A DNA stretch of 64,000 nucleotides from an uncultured Eubacteriales bacterium (GCA_900318145.1 ONJM01000004.1:1-64000), one strand, 5' to 3'. Positions 33,879-42,233 are shown, counted from the first letter of the stretch. The notes: generated by a model from the sequence alone, not told the origin. Program-made: numbers and translations.

Positions 33879-34484
33879 GTGGATGGGATGAAAAGCGATA
33901 AACTCTGGATTTCCAGTGAAGTATACCGGACGGAGGACGCCGCCGAAGTGCTGCGCGCGTTCGCGGAAAAAGCGGGGATCACCGGGAGCAACCTGCTGCA
34001 TATGAACCTGCTGGCGGAAGAGACGCTGGGCATGGCCAGTCACATGCTGAAGCAGTTTACCGGGGAAATCTGGGTGGAAAAAACCGCAGAGGGATATGAT
34101 ATTATCCTGGAGGCGGACGTGCGGCCCGGCGAAGAGGGAAAGCGGATGATCCAGACGTCTCCGGCGGGATTCATGGCCAAGGTGGCTGAGATGCTGAACT
34201 GCTCGTATATGTTCGAGAGCGTGGCTGAGATGCCGGAGGCGCTGGCGGATATGCTGCCGGACTATATCAGCTACGGGCTGCGGACGGGCGGCGGCCCCGC
34301 CTGGGCGGGGAGATGGGCCCTGTCCGCCTACCGGAAAAACCTGCAGGAGCAGGAGGACCGGCCGAAGGCGGAACCGGTGCTGGACGAGCTGGAGAAATCC
34401 ATTGTCGCCCGGCTCGCCGCGGAAGTGACGATCGGCATCCAGGGCAGCAAGGTCCGGATGGTGATATCGGGAAAGCTGTCCTGA
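33879..34484 (+). CDS. Unknown protein with a possible degenerate HATPase region
   Basis: A 201-residue soluble protein I cannot assign with confidence. The segment NLLHMNLLAEETLGMASHML followed by a strand (EIWVEKTAEGYDIILEADV) recalls the N-box helix and following strand of RsbW-type anti-sigma kinases. The Gly-rich ATP lid is missing, and the centre (AGFMAKVAEMLNCSYMF) is unlike them. The C-terminus has a beta-rich tail. The start may be the GTG at 33879 (GGAAATGAAA upstream) or the ATG at 33888. It is monocistronic between two terminators. A regulatory or partner-binding role is only a guess. Confidence 0.6.
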   Translation: MDGMKSDKLWISSEVYRTEDAAEVLRAFAEKAGITGSNLLHMNLLAEETLGMASHMLKQFTGEIWVEKTAEGYDIILEADVRPGEEGKRMIQTSPAGFMAKVAEMLNCSYMFESVAEMPEALADMLPDYISYGLRTGGGPAWAGRWALSAYRKNLQEQEDRPKAEPVLDELEKSIVARLAAEVTIGIQGSKVRMVISGKLS

Positions 34485-34488
34485 ATTT

Positions 34489-34515
34489 AAAAAAGCGCCG
34501 CGCGGCGCTTTTTTT
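34489..34515. terminator. Bidirectional terminator
   Basis: A perfect GCGCCG-CG-CGGCGC hairpin flanked by A-run and T-run works in both directions between the 201-residue gene and the truncated MATE gene on the other strand. Confidence 0.9.
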
Positions 34516-34519
34516 ATGC

Positions 34520-34813
34520 CTAAATCCGGATGGTCAGGACGTTCATGCCCAGGAGGTTCCGGCCCAGGGCTTTCCCCACCAGCAGCTGGGAACCGCTGAC
34601 CAGCATGATGCTGAGCGCGAAGAGAAAATGGTTCAGCGGGGAATAGAACCCGATGGCGCTCATGGCGGTTTTCCCCACGACGTTGCTGGCAAACAGGCTG
34701 TCCACGATTCCGTTGGCGGCGTTGATGACGAGCATCAGCACCTGGTAGGGCAGCAGGCGGAAATACAGTCGGGACAGAAGCTTATCACTGGAAACAGGTT
34801 TCATTCGCTTCAT
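34520..34813 (-). pseudogene. Truncated MATE-family transporter (N-terminal fragment)
   Basis: A 97-codon ORF whose sequence (RLLPYQVLMLVINAANGIVD, SLFASNVVGKTAMSAIGFYS, then LMLVSGSQLLVGKALGRN) matches the first two or three helices of MATE/NorM-type exporters. Such exporters normally run to about 450 residues. It stops abruptly after GMNVLTIRI, next to a terminator, and no further MATE sequence follows. It is therefore a remnant, probably after a deletion. ATG 34813 with AGGAAAG upstream is the likely original start. A REP palindrome (34934-34966) lies just upstream on the same divergent region. An intact MATE gene exists at 49007. Confidence 0.75.
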
Positions 34814-34933
34814 CACTTTCCTGTTCTTTTTCAGGAGAATGATACATGAGCCGGGGAAAAACCGCAATCTTTTTCCGGAATGTATGGTATAATTCCCGCT
34901 GTGAGCCGGCGGCGGGGGACATTCCGGACAGAA

Positions 34934-34966
34934 ATGAGTCAGTGAGAACCGTCCCCGGCGACTCAT
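34934..34966. repeat. REP-like palindrome, copy a
   Basis: ATGAGTC...GACTCAT arms flank the core GTGAGAACCGTCCCC. The same element recurs at 61538 and 63244, and in variant form at 56892. It lies between the truncated MATE gene and the YbaK-type gene. Confidence 0.85.
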
Positions 34967-34992
34967 TCGGCGGGGAAAGGGAGCGGAGCGGT

Positions 34993-35538
34993 ATGGAACT
35001 GTACGACGGAAGGCCGGAAAACACGGAAGGGCGCCTGGAGCGCGAGATCCGGACCTATGATTATCTGGACGGGCTCGGAATCGCCTATCAGCGCACGGAC
35101 CATGAGCGGGCGGACAACATGGAAGCCTGCAACGCCATTGACGCGGTGCTGGGCGTGGTGATCTGCAAGAACCTGTTCCTCTGCAACCGGCAGCGGACGG
35201 AATTCTGGCTGCTGATGATGCCCGGGGACAAGAAGTTCAAAACAAAGGAGCTGTCCGGGCAGATCCATTCCTCCCGGCTGTCCTTCGCGTCCCCGGAGGA
35301 TATGCTGAAATACCTGGATATCGAGCCCGGCGCCGTCAGCATCATGGGGCTGATGAACGACCGGGAGCGCGCGGTGCGCCTGCTGATCGACGAGGACGTG
35401 CTGAAGGATGAATACCTGGGCTGCCATCCCTGCGTGTGCACGTCCAGCCTGAAGCTGCGGACAAAAGACGTGACGGACAGATTCCTGCCCGCCACGGGTC
35501 ACACCTATGAAACTGTTGTCCTGACCGGGGAAGACTGA
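34993..35538 (+). CDS. YbaK/ProX-type aminoacyl-tRNA deacylase
   Basis: A 181-residue protein of the YbaK/PrdX-type editing superfamily, which hydrolyses mischarged tRNAs (for example Ala-tRNA-Pro). Seen: RTDHERADNMEACNAIDAV at residues about 33-52, the conserved lysine in GVVICKNLFLCNR, the central FKTKELSGQIHSSRLSFAS and the closing strand GAVSIMGLMND. The C-terminus carries the expected beta-alpha elements. The start at 34993 has GGGAGCGGAGCGGT upstream; the longer open frame would run through the REP palindrome and is rejected. It is monocistronic. Substrate specificity cannot be read. Confidence 0.88.
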   Translation: MELYDGRPENTEGRLEREIRTYDYLDGLGIAYQRTDHERADNMEACNAIDAVLGVVICKNLFLCNRQRTEFWLLMMPGDKKFKTKELSGQIHSSRLSFASPEDMLKYLDIEPGAVSIMGLMNDRERAVRLLIDEDVLKDEYLGCHPCVCTSSLKLRTKDVTDRFLPATGHTYETVVLTGED

Positions 35539-35547
35539 GGACCGGCC

Positions 35548-36564
35548 TCACCAGCGCGGGAAGGTTTCCAGCGCCCTGTCCCAGGCGTCCAGCATCCTGT
35601 CGCACCAGTCGTCGAAGACCGGGTCCGGAACCTGGCATTCCGGATGGGAATAGATATAGTCCACGCATTCCCGGGCGCCCCGGGAGAAGTTGGTCGTGGT
35701 GGTAAAGGCGGGCACGGCCCGCTTTATTTTTTTGCTGTCGAAGAGGACGCTGTTGCTCTTGTCCCCCAGGAGGCCGCCGATCTGCTCCGGCCAGAGCAGG
35801 CCGATGGTTTCGGTGGGGATGTGCACCGCATGGACCTCGCGGCCCAGGGCGGCGCCGACCAGGTCATGGATCTGGTTCCAGGTAAGGCTTTCGTCGCCGA
35901 CGATCTGGAAGGTTTCGCCCATGGCGTGGGCGTTGCCCATCAGGCCCTCAAAGGCCACGGCGAAGTCCCGGCTGTGGGTCAGGGCCCAGAAGGTGGTGCC
36001 GTCGCCGGGGATGATGACGCGCTTTCCGGTGCGGATCCGCTCCAGCACCTGGAAGGATCCCTTATTGCCGTGGAGAGCCAGGGGAACGCTGCGCTCGCAG
36101 TAGGTGTGGCTGGGCCGGATGATCGTGATCGGGAAGTTCCGCCGGTCATAGGCGTCCCGCAGGATCCGCTCGCATTCCGCCTTGTCCCGGCTGTATTTCC
36201 AGTAGGGATTGTGGAGGGGCGTTCCCTCGTTGATCCAGGGGGAGGCAAGCGGCTTCTGGTATGCGGAGGCGGAGGAGATAAAGAAGTACTGGGCGGTTTT
36301 GCCCTCAAAGAGCCGGATGTCCCGTTCCACCTGGGCCGGGGTGAAGGCGATGAAATCCGCCACCACGTCCCAGTGCTCGTCACCGAGCACGGCGCCGGCT
36401 TCCGCTTCGTTGTTGATGTCCGCCTTCAGCAGGCGGGCGCCTTCCGGAAAGAGGTCCGCGGTCCGTCCCCGGTTCAGCAGGGTCAGATCCCATCCCTTTT
36501 GGACGCAGAGCTTTGAGATCTCCGTGGAGATCGTGCCGGTCCCGCCGATAAACAATGCTTTCAT
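35548..36564 (-). CDS. NAD-dependent epimerase/dehydratase (extended SDR)
   Basis: A 338-residue short-chain dehydrogenase-like protein. The nucleotide-binding N-terminus is MKALFIGGTGTISTEISKL (a variant GGTGxxS glycine motif), with FISSASAYQKP and the catalytic YSRDK (Tyr-x-x-x-Lys) pattern. The C-terminal half (WNQIHDLVGAALGREVHAVHIP) belongs to the sugar-nucleotide or RNA-binding-type atypical SDRs. The likely role is sugar or sugar-nucleotide modification; the substrate is unknown. It is 12 bases downstream of the aldo/keto reductase on the same strand, so the two oxidoreductases probably form an operon. Confidence 0.88.
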   Translation of the reverse strand: MKALFIGGTGTISTEISKLCVQKGWDLTLLNRGRTADLFPEGARLLKADINNEAEAGAVLGDEHWDVVADFIAFTPAQVERDIRLFEGKTAQYFFISSASAYQKPLASPWINEGTPLHNPYWKYSRDKAECERILRDAYDRRNFPITIIRPSHTYCERSVPLALHGNKGSFQVLERIRTGKRVIIPGDGTTFWALTHSRDFAVAFEGLMGNAHAMGETFQIVGDESLTWNQIHDLVGAALGREVHAVHIPTETIGLLWPEQIGGLLGDKSNSVLFDSKKIKRAVPAFTTTTNFSRGARECVDYIYSHPECQVPDPVFDDWCDRMLDAWDRALETFPRW

Positions 36565-36576
36565 GGCTGTTTCTCC

Positions 36577-37710
36577 TTATCTGTTAAGATCCGTCCAGGC
36601 GGACTGCAGGCTTTCGATGATGTTCAGGTGCTGGGGGCAGGCGGCCTCGCAGGCGCCGCAGCCGACGCACTGGTCCGCGCCGGCGTTCTTTTCCTTTATG
36701 CCGCGGAACTGCCAGTCCTTCTTCGGATCGATCCCGTAGAGGGAAACGTTGTTCCAGAGGGAGAAGATGCCGGGGATGTTGACGCCGTTCGGGCAGGGCA
36801 TGCAGTAGCGGCAGCCGGTGCAGCCGATCTTCGTGCGGCTGAGGTAGGCCTCCCGCACATTGTCCATCAGCTGCAGCTCCTCCGGGCTCATGATGCCGGG
36901 CTCCACGGTGTCGAAGATCCGCAGGTTTTCCTCAATCTGCTCCGCCTCGTTGCAGCCGGAGAGCACCACGCCCACGGCGGGATGGTTGCACAGCCAGCGG
37001 AAGGCCCATTCCACGGCGGAACGCTTCACCGGGAACGCGTCGTACAGCGCCTGCACGTTGTCCGGCGCCTTGGACAGGCGGCCGCCCAGCAGGCCTTCCA
37101 TGATGACCACCGGGATGCCCTTGCTGCCGGCCAGCTCCAGACCCTTCGTGCCGGCCTGGTTGTTGATGTCCATGAAGTTGTACTGGATCTGGACCATATC
37201 CCAGTCCGAATCGTTCAGAATGTACTCGAACTCGTCGTAGGGACCGTGGAAGGAGAAGCACTTGTAGCGGATTTTGCCCTCGCGCTTCATGTCGTCAAAG
37301 AATTCCGGGGCGCCGATGGATTTGAAGTATTCCCATTTCTGCTTGTTGATGCCGTGCATCAGATAGAAATCGATATGGTCTGTCTGCAGCTTTTTCAGCT
37401 CTTCCGCCAGCAGCGCTTCCATGCTGGCCCGGTCCTTCACGGCGCCGTCGGGCATCTTGGTGGCGATGGTCACCTTTTCCCGGTACCCGTCCCGCAGGGC
37501 CTTGCCCAGGACGATCTCCGACGTTCTGTCCAGGTAGACGTAGGCGGTGTCGAGATAGTTCACGCCGCCGTCGATCGCCTTCCGGATCAGGGAAATGGCC
37601 TTCTGCTCGTCGATGATGCTGTCCCCGGAGGCGGGGCCGTTGAAGCGCATGCAGCCCAGGCCGAAGGCCGAGGACTGAATGCCGAGTTTTCCCATGGTGC
37701 GGTATTTCAT
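36577..37710 (-). CDS. Aldo/keto reductase with C-terminal ferredoxin-like 4Fe-4S domain
   Basis: A 377-residue protein. The N-terminal 280 residues form an aldo/keto reductase barrel: YRTMGKLGIQSSAFGLGCMR, catalytic Asp/Tyr in YLDTAYVYLD, the lysine in TIATKMP and the histidine in YLMHGINK. The C-terminus adds two cysteine motifs, CTGCRYCMPCPNGVNIP and CVGCGACEAACPQHLNI, which would bind 4Fe-4S clusters. This architecture is common in anaerobes and suggests electron exchange with ferredoxin. Start choice: ATG 37710 with GGGAGG eight bases upstream; an upstream ATG at 37734 lacks one. It is the first gene of a pair with the epimerase. Confidence 0.93.
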   Translation of the reverse strand: MKYRTMGKLGIQSSAFGLGCMRFNGPASGDSIIDEQKAISLIRKAIDGGVNYLDTAYVYLDRTSEIVLGKALRDGYREKVTIATKMPDGAVKDRASMEALLAEELKKLQTDHIDFYLMHGINKQKWEYFKSIGAPEFFDDMKREGKIRYKCFSFHGPYDEFEYILNDSDWDMVQIQYNFMDINNQAGTKGLELAGSKGIPVVIMEGLLGGRLSKAPDNVQALYDAFPVKRSAVEWAFRWLCNHPAVGVVLSGCNEAEQIEENLRIFDTVEPGIMSPEELQLMDNVREAYLSRTKIGCTGCRYCMPCPNGVNIPGIFSLWNNVSLYGIDPKKDWQFRGIKEKNAGADQCVGCGACEAACPQHLNIIESLQSAWTDLNR

Positions 37711-37878
37711 GCTTTTTTCCTCCCTGCTGTTCAAAGATGATCGGTTTTTACTGTCCGCGCGGCCTGCCGCCGGGCGGAATGAAACGGAATCCCATACGCT
37801 GTTTCCAGATTACCCCTTAAAGTTTACTCTAAGTCAATAGTTTTTTGCGGAAAAAGAGGGAACGGCGGGCCTGCGGAA

Positions 37879-38796
37879 TCACTTTCCGAGAATCCGCAGG
37901 AAATTGAACAGCCCCAGGTTCCAGATGTTGAAATCGTGGCCGCCGTCGCACTCCTGCCAGTACCAGTTGGACGCGTTAACCCGGTCGGTATAATCCGGCA
38001 GGCTTTTCGCCGCCTGGGAGGCGGAAGCGTACGCGGTGCCGTCCTGCAGGCCGCAGATGCTGTAGAAGAAGCGGATGGGGCAGTCCTCAAACTTTTTGAT
38101 CTCCGACGCGACTTTGGCGGCGGTATAGCTCGTGGGCGCGGCGGAGAAGGCACCGAAGGCGGAGAACAGGTCCAGGCATTCGCACAGGCCGATATTGATC
38201 GTCTGCATGCCGCCCATGGAAAGGCCGGCCATGTACCGGTGGTCCCGGGAGGCGGACAGGTCGTCCGGCGTGTCGGAGCCCCAGGTGGCGTAATGGGTGT
38301 CCATCCAGGGCAGCAGATCGTTGCGGATCTCGCTGCCGAAGGTGTAGAAGGACGCCATGTTGCCGAAGCTCGTGTCCCTGAAATTGGGCGTGGAGCGCCC
38401 GTTGGGCATGACGATGATCAGCGGGCGGATTTCCCCTTCCGCGATCAGGTGGTCCACGGCGTTTTTCGCTTCGCAGTACGGATTCGGGAAGCCCCATTCG
38501 CTTTCCGTGCCGCCGATACCGTGGCAGAGCACCAGCAGGTCGTACCGGTTTTCCGGGGAATAGCCCGCGGGCAGGTATACGACGGCACGCTTCGTGACGT
38601 CCGCACCGTCGCCGGTATAGTCCTTCGAGGGGTACTGGATCCATTCCACCGTGCCGCAGTTTTCGTGCATGGTCTTTTTGTATTCGGCGGGGAGCCGGTC
38701 CGGGAGCTCCGGAAGCGCCGGCGCGGATTCCGCGGAGGAACCGGCGGCTGCGCAGAGCAGGCCCAGCAGGGCAAGGATCAAGACAGCGGTTTTCAT
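37879..38796 (-). CDS. Secreted esterase, CE1/feruloyl esterase-like
   Basis: A 305-residue exported alpha/beta hydrolase. A signal peptide (residues 1-22, MKTAVLILALLGLLCAAAGS) precedes the catalytic domain. Features: AVVYLPAGYSPENRYDLLVL with the oxyanion-side CHGIGG, the nucleophile elbow GLSMGGMQ and the terminal histidine in CDGGHDFNIW. The family includes feruloyl and acetyl-xylan esterases that strip substituents from arabinoxylan, which fits the GH51 and GH43 genes in the window. An upstream promoter (38835-38863, minus) and the ribosome site CAGGAGGCG support the start. The exact ester substrate is inferred. Confidence 0.88.
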   Translation of the reverse strand: MKTAVLILALLGLLCAAAGSSAESAPALPELPDRLPAEYKKTMHENCGTVEWIQYPSKDYTGDGADVTKRAVVYLPAGYSPENRYDLLVLCHGIGGTESEWGFPNPYCEAKNAVDHLIAEGEIRPLIIVMPNGRSTPNFRDTSFGNMASFYTFGSEIRNDLLPWMDTHYATWGSDTPDDLSASRDHRYMAGLSMGGMQTINIGLCECLDLFSAFGAFSAAPTSYTAAKVASEIKKFEDCPIRFFYSICGLQDGTAYASASQAAKSLPDYTDRVNASNWYWQECDGGHDFNIWNLGLFNFLRILGK

Positions 38797-38834
38797 GGGG
38801 AACGCCTCCTGTGTATATTTTTTTCTTTACTGAT

Positions 38835-38863
38835 ACTATAGCTTTTTCCGCACCGGAATACAA
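38835..38863 (-). promoter_or_regulatory. Promoter of the secreted esterase
   Basis: Minus strand: -35 TTGTAT (38858-38863), 17-base spacer, -10 TATAGT (38835-38840), about 40 bases before the ATG. Confidence 0.6.
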
Positions 38864-38933
38864 CCGGAAAAAAACGCCGGCGGAATGTAAGCGCCTGCTG
38901 ACATTTTCACGGCGGAATGTCCGCGCGGATTGG

Positions 38934-38962
38934 TTGACGCGCAATATTTCAACGGGTAGAAT
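38934..38962 (+). promoter_or_regulatory. Promoter of the XRE-AbrB / ABC operon
   Basis: -35 TTGACG (38934-38939), 17-base spacer, -10 TAGAAT (38957-38962), directly upstream of the regulator gene. Confidence 0.7.
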
Positions 38963-38984
38963 TACTCTGAAAGGTGGGAAATGT

Positions 38985-39401
38985 ATGATCGGGAAGAACC
39001 TTCAGAGGCTTCGGAAACAGCGGAATCTGACCCAGGAAGCGCTGGCGGAGGCGGCGGGCGTGACCCGGCAGACCATCGCGAAATGGGAAGCGGAGGAGAG
39101 TGTTCCGGATCTGGCGGCCGCCGGCCGGCTGGCCGACGCCCTGGACGTGGTGCTGGACGATCTGGTGAACGCGCCTGTGGAGGAGCTGGACGAGCAGTCC
39201 GGCCTGAAGGGAAAGCACATGTTCGGGCTGGTGACCGTCGGCGACAAGGGGCAGATCGTGATCCCCGTCCGGGCCCGGCGGATTTTCAACCTGCAGCCCG
39301 GGACCCAACTGATGGTGCTCGGGGAGGAAGGACAGGGGCTCGCGCTGCTGGATGCCCGGATGTTTATGGCGTTTGCGGAGGGAATGAAAAATGGGTTCTG
39401 A
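38985..39401 (+). CDS. XRE helix-turn-helix regulator fused to AbrB/MazE-like domain
   Basis: A 138-residue regulator with two DNA-binding modules. Residues 1-60 are an XRE-type HTH (LQRLRKQRNLTQEALAEAAG, VTRQTIAKWEAEESVPDL). Residues about 83-135 are a swapped-hairpin AbrB/SpoVT-type domain (LVTVGDKGQIVIPVRARRIF, LQPGTQLMVLGEE). Such pairs occur in clostridial regulators placed ahead of ABC transporters. The gene overlaps the ABC ATPase start by 11 bases, so it very likely controls the transporter operon, including itself. Start: ATG 38985 with AAGGTGGGAAATGT upstream. The signal sensed is unknown. Confidence 0.9.
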   Translation: MIGKNLQRLRKQRNLTQEALAEAAGVTRQTIAKWEAEESVPDLAAAGRLADALDVVLDDLVNAPVEELDEQSGLKGKHMFGLVTVGDKGQIVIPVRARRIFNLQPGTQLMVLGEEGQGLALLDARMFMAFAEGMKNGF

Positions 39402-40245
39402 AAAAGTTTCTCCCCTGGAGGTTCGGGGGCTTACCAAGGTTTATCCCGTGTTTAAGCTGGAGGAGGTCTCCTTCCGCCTGGAGCCCGGGACGATTACAGG
39501 GTTTATCGGGCGCAACGGCGCCGGCAAGACCACGACCATCAACTCCATCCTGTCCTTTGTGCGGCCGGACGGGGGAGCGGTTTCCTTCTTCGGCCTGAAC
39601 GCCGCGGAGCACAGCCGGGAGATCCTGGAAAGGATCGGCTTTGTTTCCGCCGGCATGACCTACTATACCCGGAAAAAGCTGAAGAAGATCACGGAGGTGG
39701 TCCGGACGTTCTATCCCGGATGGGACGAGCAGGCCTACCGGGCGCGGATGAGCGCCTTCGGCCTGGAGGAGGAAAAGACGCCGGCGGAGCTTTCCAACGG
39801 CATGAAGATCAAGTACGCCCTGGCGCTGGCCCTCAGCCACGGGGCGGAGCTGCTGATCCTGGACGAGCCCACCAGCGGGCTGGACCCGGTGAGCCGGGAG
39901 GAACTGGTGGAGGTGTTCCTGAAGCTGAAGGACGAGGGAAAGACGGTTTTCTTCTCCACGCATATCACCTCCGACCTGGAGAAGTGCGCGGACAGGATTC
40001 TGTTCCTGCAGCGGGGAAAGCTGCGGGCGGACGATACGCTGGACGGGTTCCGGGATGCCTGGCGGATCGCGGAATGCGCCGCGGAGATCCCGCAAGCGCT
40101 GCGGGAAGCGGCCCGCGGATGCTGCCGGGTCCGGGACGGGTATACGGTGCTGGTGCCGAAGGAGGGCGCGGAAGCGTTCGGCGCCCGGGAGGCCAGCCTG
40201 GAGGAAATCATGATCCATCTGGAAAAGGAGGCGGACGAGGCATGA
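39391..40245 (+). CDS. ABC transporter ATPase (YtrB-like)
   Basis: A 284-residue ABC ATPase. Walker A is GRNGAGKTTT, the Q-loop region is GFVSAGMTYYTR, and the signature is degenerate (ELSNGMKIKYALALAL, with LSNGM in place of LSGGQ, as seen in YtrB-type exporters). Walker B is LLILDEPTSGLD and the H-loop is FFSTHITSD. The C-terminal 60 residues form an accessory domain. It overlaps both the regulator upstream (11 bases) and the permease downstream (4 bases). It is probably an exporter for a lantibiotic, peptide or cell-wall stress compound, judging from the family; the substrate is not known. Confidence 0.92.
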   Translation: MGSEKVSPLEVRGLTKVYPVFKLEEVSFRLEPGTITGFIGRNGAGKTTTINSILSFVRPDGGAVSFFGLNAAEHSREILERIGFVSAGMTYYTRKKLKKITEVVRTFYPGWDEQAYRARMSAFGLEEEKTPAELSNGMKIKYALALALSHGAELLILDEPTSGLDPVSREELVEVFLKLKDEGKTVFFSTHITSDLEKCADRILFLQRGKLRADDTLDGFRDAWRIAECAAEIPQALREAARGCCRVRDGYTVLVPKEGAEAFGAREASLEEIMIHLEKEADEA

Positions 40246-40892
40246 AACTGCTGATGAAGGAATGGAAGCTCTGCATGCATCCCATGGGATTCCTGATGCC
40301 CCTGTGCGCCGCGCTGGTGCTCGTTCCGGGGTATCCCTACGGCGTCAGCTGCTTCTATACCGGGCTGGGCATCTTCTTTATCTGCCTGACGGCCCGGGAA
40401 AACCACGACGCGGCGTTCACCCTGACGCTGCCGGTTTCCCGCGGGGAGGCGGTCCGCGCTCGGATCCTTTTCTGCGCGATCCTCGAGGCGGCGACGATCC
40501 TGCTGATGGCCCTGTTCATCCTGCTGAAGAACCTGATCGGGAACACGCCGAATCCGGCGGGGCTGGACGCGGGGCTCGCGACCATCGGCGAAGGGCTGAT
40601 CCTCTTCGCGCTGTTCAACCTGATTTTCTTCCCGCTTTATTTCCGGGATGTCAGCAAGCCGGGGAAAGCCTTCGCGTTCGCCGCCGTTCCGGTGTTCCTG
40701 TGGATCATCCTGGAGATCGCGGCGACCTACGCCGTGCCCTTCTTCCGGGACGTCCTGGACCGGCCCGATCCCGCGTACATGGCGGAAAAGGCGCTGTTCA
40801 CCCTGGGCGGCCTGGCGCTGTTCCTGGCCGGAACGGCGAAGAGCGTCCAGCTCAGCGTCAAGAGGTTTGAGGAACAGGACCTGAGCCTGTAA
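40242..40892 (+). CDS. ABC-2 type permease
   Basis: A 216-residue membrane protein with about six helices (MGFLMPLCAALVLVPGYP; SCFYTGLGIFFICLTAREN; EAATILLMALFILLKNL; EGLILFALFNLIFFPLYF; FAAVPVFLWIILEIAAT; ALFTLGGLALFLAGTA). The motif TLTLPVSRGEAVRAR after the second helix is typical of ABC-2 permeases paired with YtrB-like ATPases. It starts by ATGA overlap with the ATPase gene. A terminator-like hairpin (40913-40944) with a T-run follows. It works as the membrane half of the exporter. Confidence 0.9.
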   Translation: MKLLMKEWKLCMHPMGFLMPLCAALVLVPGYPYGVSCFYTGLGIFFICLTARENHDAAFTLTLPVSRGEAVRARILFCAILEAATILLMALFILLKNLIGNTPNPAGLDAGLATIGEGLILFALFNLIFFPLYFRDVSKPGKAFAFAAVPVFLWIILEIAATYAVPFFRDVLDRPDPAYMAEKALFTLGGLALFLAGTAKSVQLSVKRFEEQDLSL

Positions 40893-40912
40893 ACCCGGCG
40901 GAAAACATGATT

Positions 40913-40950
40913 CCCTGCCCGTGCCGCGCCCCGGCCGGACAGGGGTTTTT
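40913..40950 (+). terminator. Terminator after the ABC-2 operon
   Basis: CCCTG (40913-40917) pairs with CAGGG (40940-40944), with further G/C pairing inside, followed by a T-run of six. Confidence 0.65.
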
Positions 40951-40966
40951 TATCTTCAGAAAACAG

Positions 40967-40995
40967 TTTACAGGAAACGCGATTCATTGTATGAT
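40967..40995 (+). promoter_or_regulatory. Promoter of the serine hydrolase / GH51 genes
   Basis: -35 TTTACA (40967-40972), 17-base spacer, -10 TATGAT (40990-40995), about 55 bases before the serine hydrolase start. Confidence 0.75.
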
Positions 40996-41050
40996 CACAG
41001 CAGAAAAGATCCGGAATGAAAACGAAAACAGAAGAGGGGAAGATTGCGCG

Positions 41051-42199
41051 ATGATGAACCTTGTTCAGGACACACTCAGCCGTTTTGTATCCTCCGGTGA
41101 GATCGCCGGATGCTCCGCACGGATCCTGCGGAATGACGAAGTCATCTTTGAAGGCTGCTTCGGGTACGCGGATATCGGGAAGAAAACCCTGATTTCCGAC
41201 CGGACCATTTTCCCGATCGCCTCCATGTCCAAGGTGGTCACCGTGGCCGGGATCATGCGCCTGTACGAGCAGGGGCTGTTCCGGATGTGGGATCCCGTGA
41301 GCGCCTTCCTGCCCGGGTTCAGAAACCCGAAGGTGGCGAAGGAATACCCGGACGGGTCCTATGAGATCGTGGACGCGAAGGGCGAGGTCACCATGCGCCA
41401 GCTGTTCACCATGACCAGCGGCGTGCCGTACCCCTGGGGCGATACCGCCGCGGGGCGGATCCGCGTTGAGAAGGAAAAGGAATACCTGGAGCAGGGGAAA
41501 CCCGAGCCCGGAACCGTTGAATACTGCAACCTGGTGGGGCAGCTGCCGCTGGCCTTCGAACCGGGGGAGCGGTGGATGTACGGTTTTTCCATCGACGTGC
41601 TGGGCGCGGTCATCGAGGTGCTGACCGGGAAAACCCTCGGGGAATACCTGAAGGAGAATATCTTCGATCCGCTGGGCATGGAGGATACCGGCTTCTTTGT
41701 GCCGGCGGAAAAGCAGTCGCGGATCGCCACGCTCTACCATATCAATGAAAACCTGCGGCCCGACGACCGGGATTACCCGGCGGAAAAACCCGCCTTTGAA
41801 AGCGGCGGAGGCGGGCTGTTCTCCACGGTGCGGGACTATTCCCGCTTCGCGCAGATGCTGCTGCACGCCGGAACGCTGGACGGCGCGCGGATCCTCGGCC
41901 GGAAGACGGTGGACCTGATCTCCACGGATCACCTGACGCCGGAGCAGCGCAAAGGCGACAGCTGGGACACCCAGCGGGGCTACGGCTACGGCCTGGGCGT
42001 GCGGGTGCTGACCAATCCGGAGTATGCCGGAAGCAACGGCTCCGCCGGCGAATGGGGCTGGGACGGCGCCTTCGGGAACTGGTTCTGCGTGGACCCGAAG
42101 GAAAACCTGACCTGCGTCTACCTGACCACGAACCTGCCCGGGGACCACTACCGGTTCATTCCCCGGCTGATGGCTTCCATGTACGCGTCCCTGGACTGA
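41051..42199 (+). CDS. Serine hydrolase of the beta-lactamase/EstB family
   Basis: A 382-residue serine beta-lactamase-like hydrolase (class C / EstB fold). The active-site S-x-x-K is in FPIASMSKVV, the YGFSID segment supplies the second (Tyr-x-x) motif and HLTPEQRKGD lies in the C-terminal half. There is no signal peptide, so it acts in the cytosol. Members are mostly esterases or peptidases; true beta-lactamase activity is unlikely. Start: ATG 41051, with GAGGGG about 11 bases upstream (ATG 41054 is an alternative). It lies 34 bases before the GH51 gene and probably shares its transcript, suggesting de-esterification of sugar substrates. Confidence 0.88.
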   Translation: MMNLVQDTLSRFVSSGEIAGCSARILRNDEVIFEGCFGYADIGKKTLISDRTIFPIASMSKVVTVAGIMRLYEQGLFRMWDPVSAFLPGFRNPKVAKEYPDGSYEIVDAKGEVTMRQLFTMTSGVPYPWGDTAAGRIRVEKEKEYLEQGKPEPGTVEYCNLVGQLPLAFEPGERWMYGFSIDVLGAVIEVLTGKTLGEYLKENIFDPLGMEDTGFFVPAEKQSRIATLYHINENLRPDDRDYPAEKPAFESGGGGLFSTVRDYSRFAQMLLHAGTLDGARILGRKTVDLISTDHLTPEQRKGDSWDTQRGYGYGLGVRVLTNPEYAGSNGSAGEWGWDGAFGNWFCVDPKENLTCVYLTTNLPGDHYRFIPRLMASMYASLD

Positions 42200-42233
42200 G
42201 GCGCGCGGAATAAGATGAAAGTGAGGGACAAAA

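Noticed and set aside
30810-34043. Long minus-strand frame opposite ecfT, trpB and pheA
   Set aside because: Antisense to clear genes; composition typical of a shadow frame.
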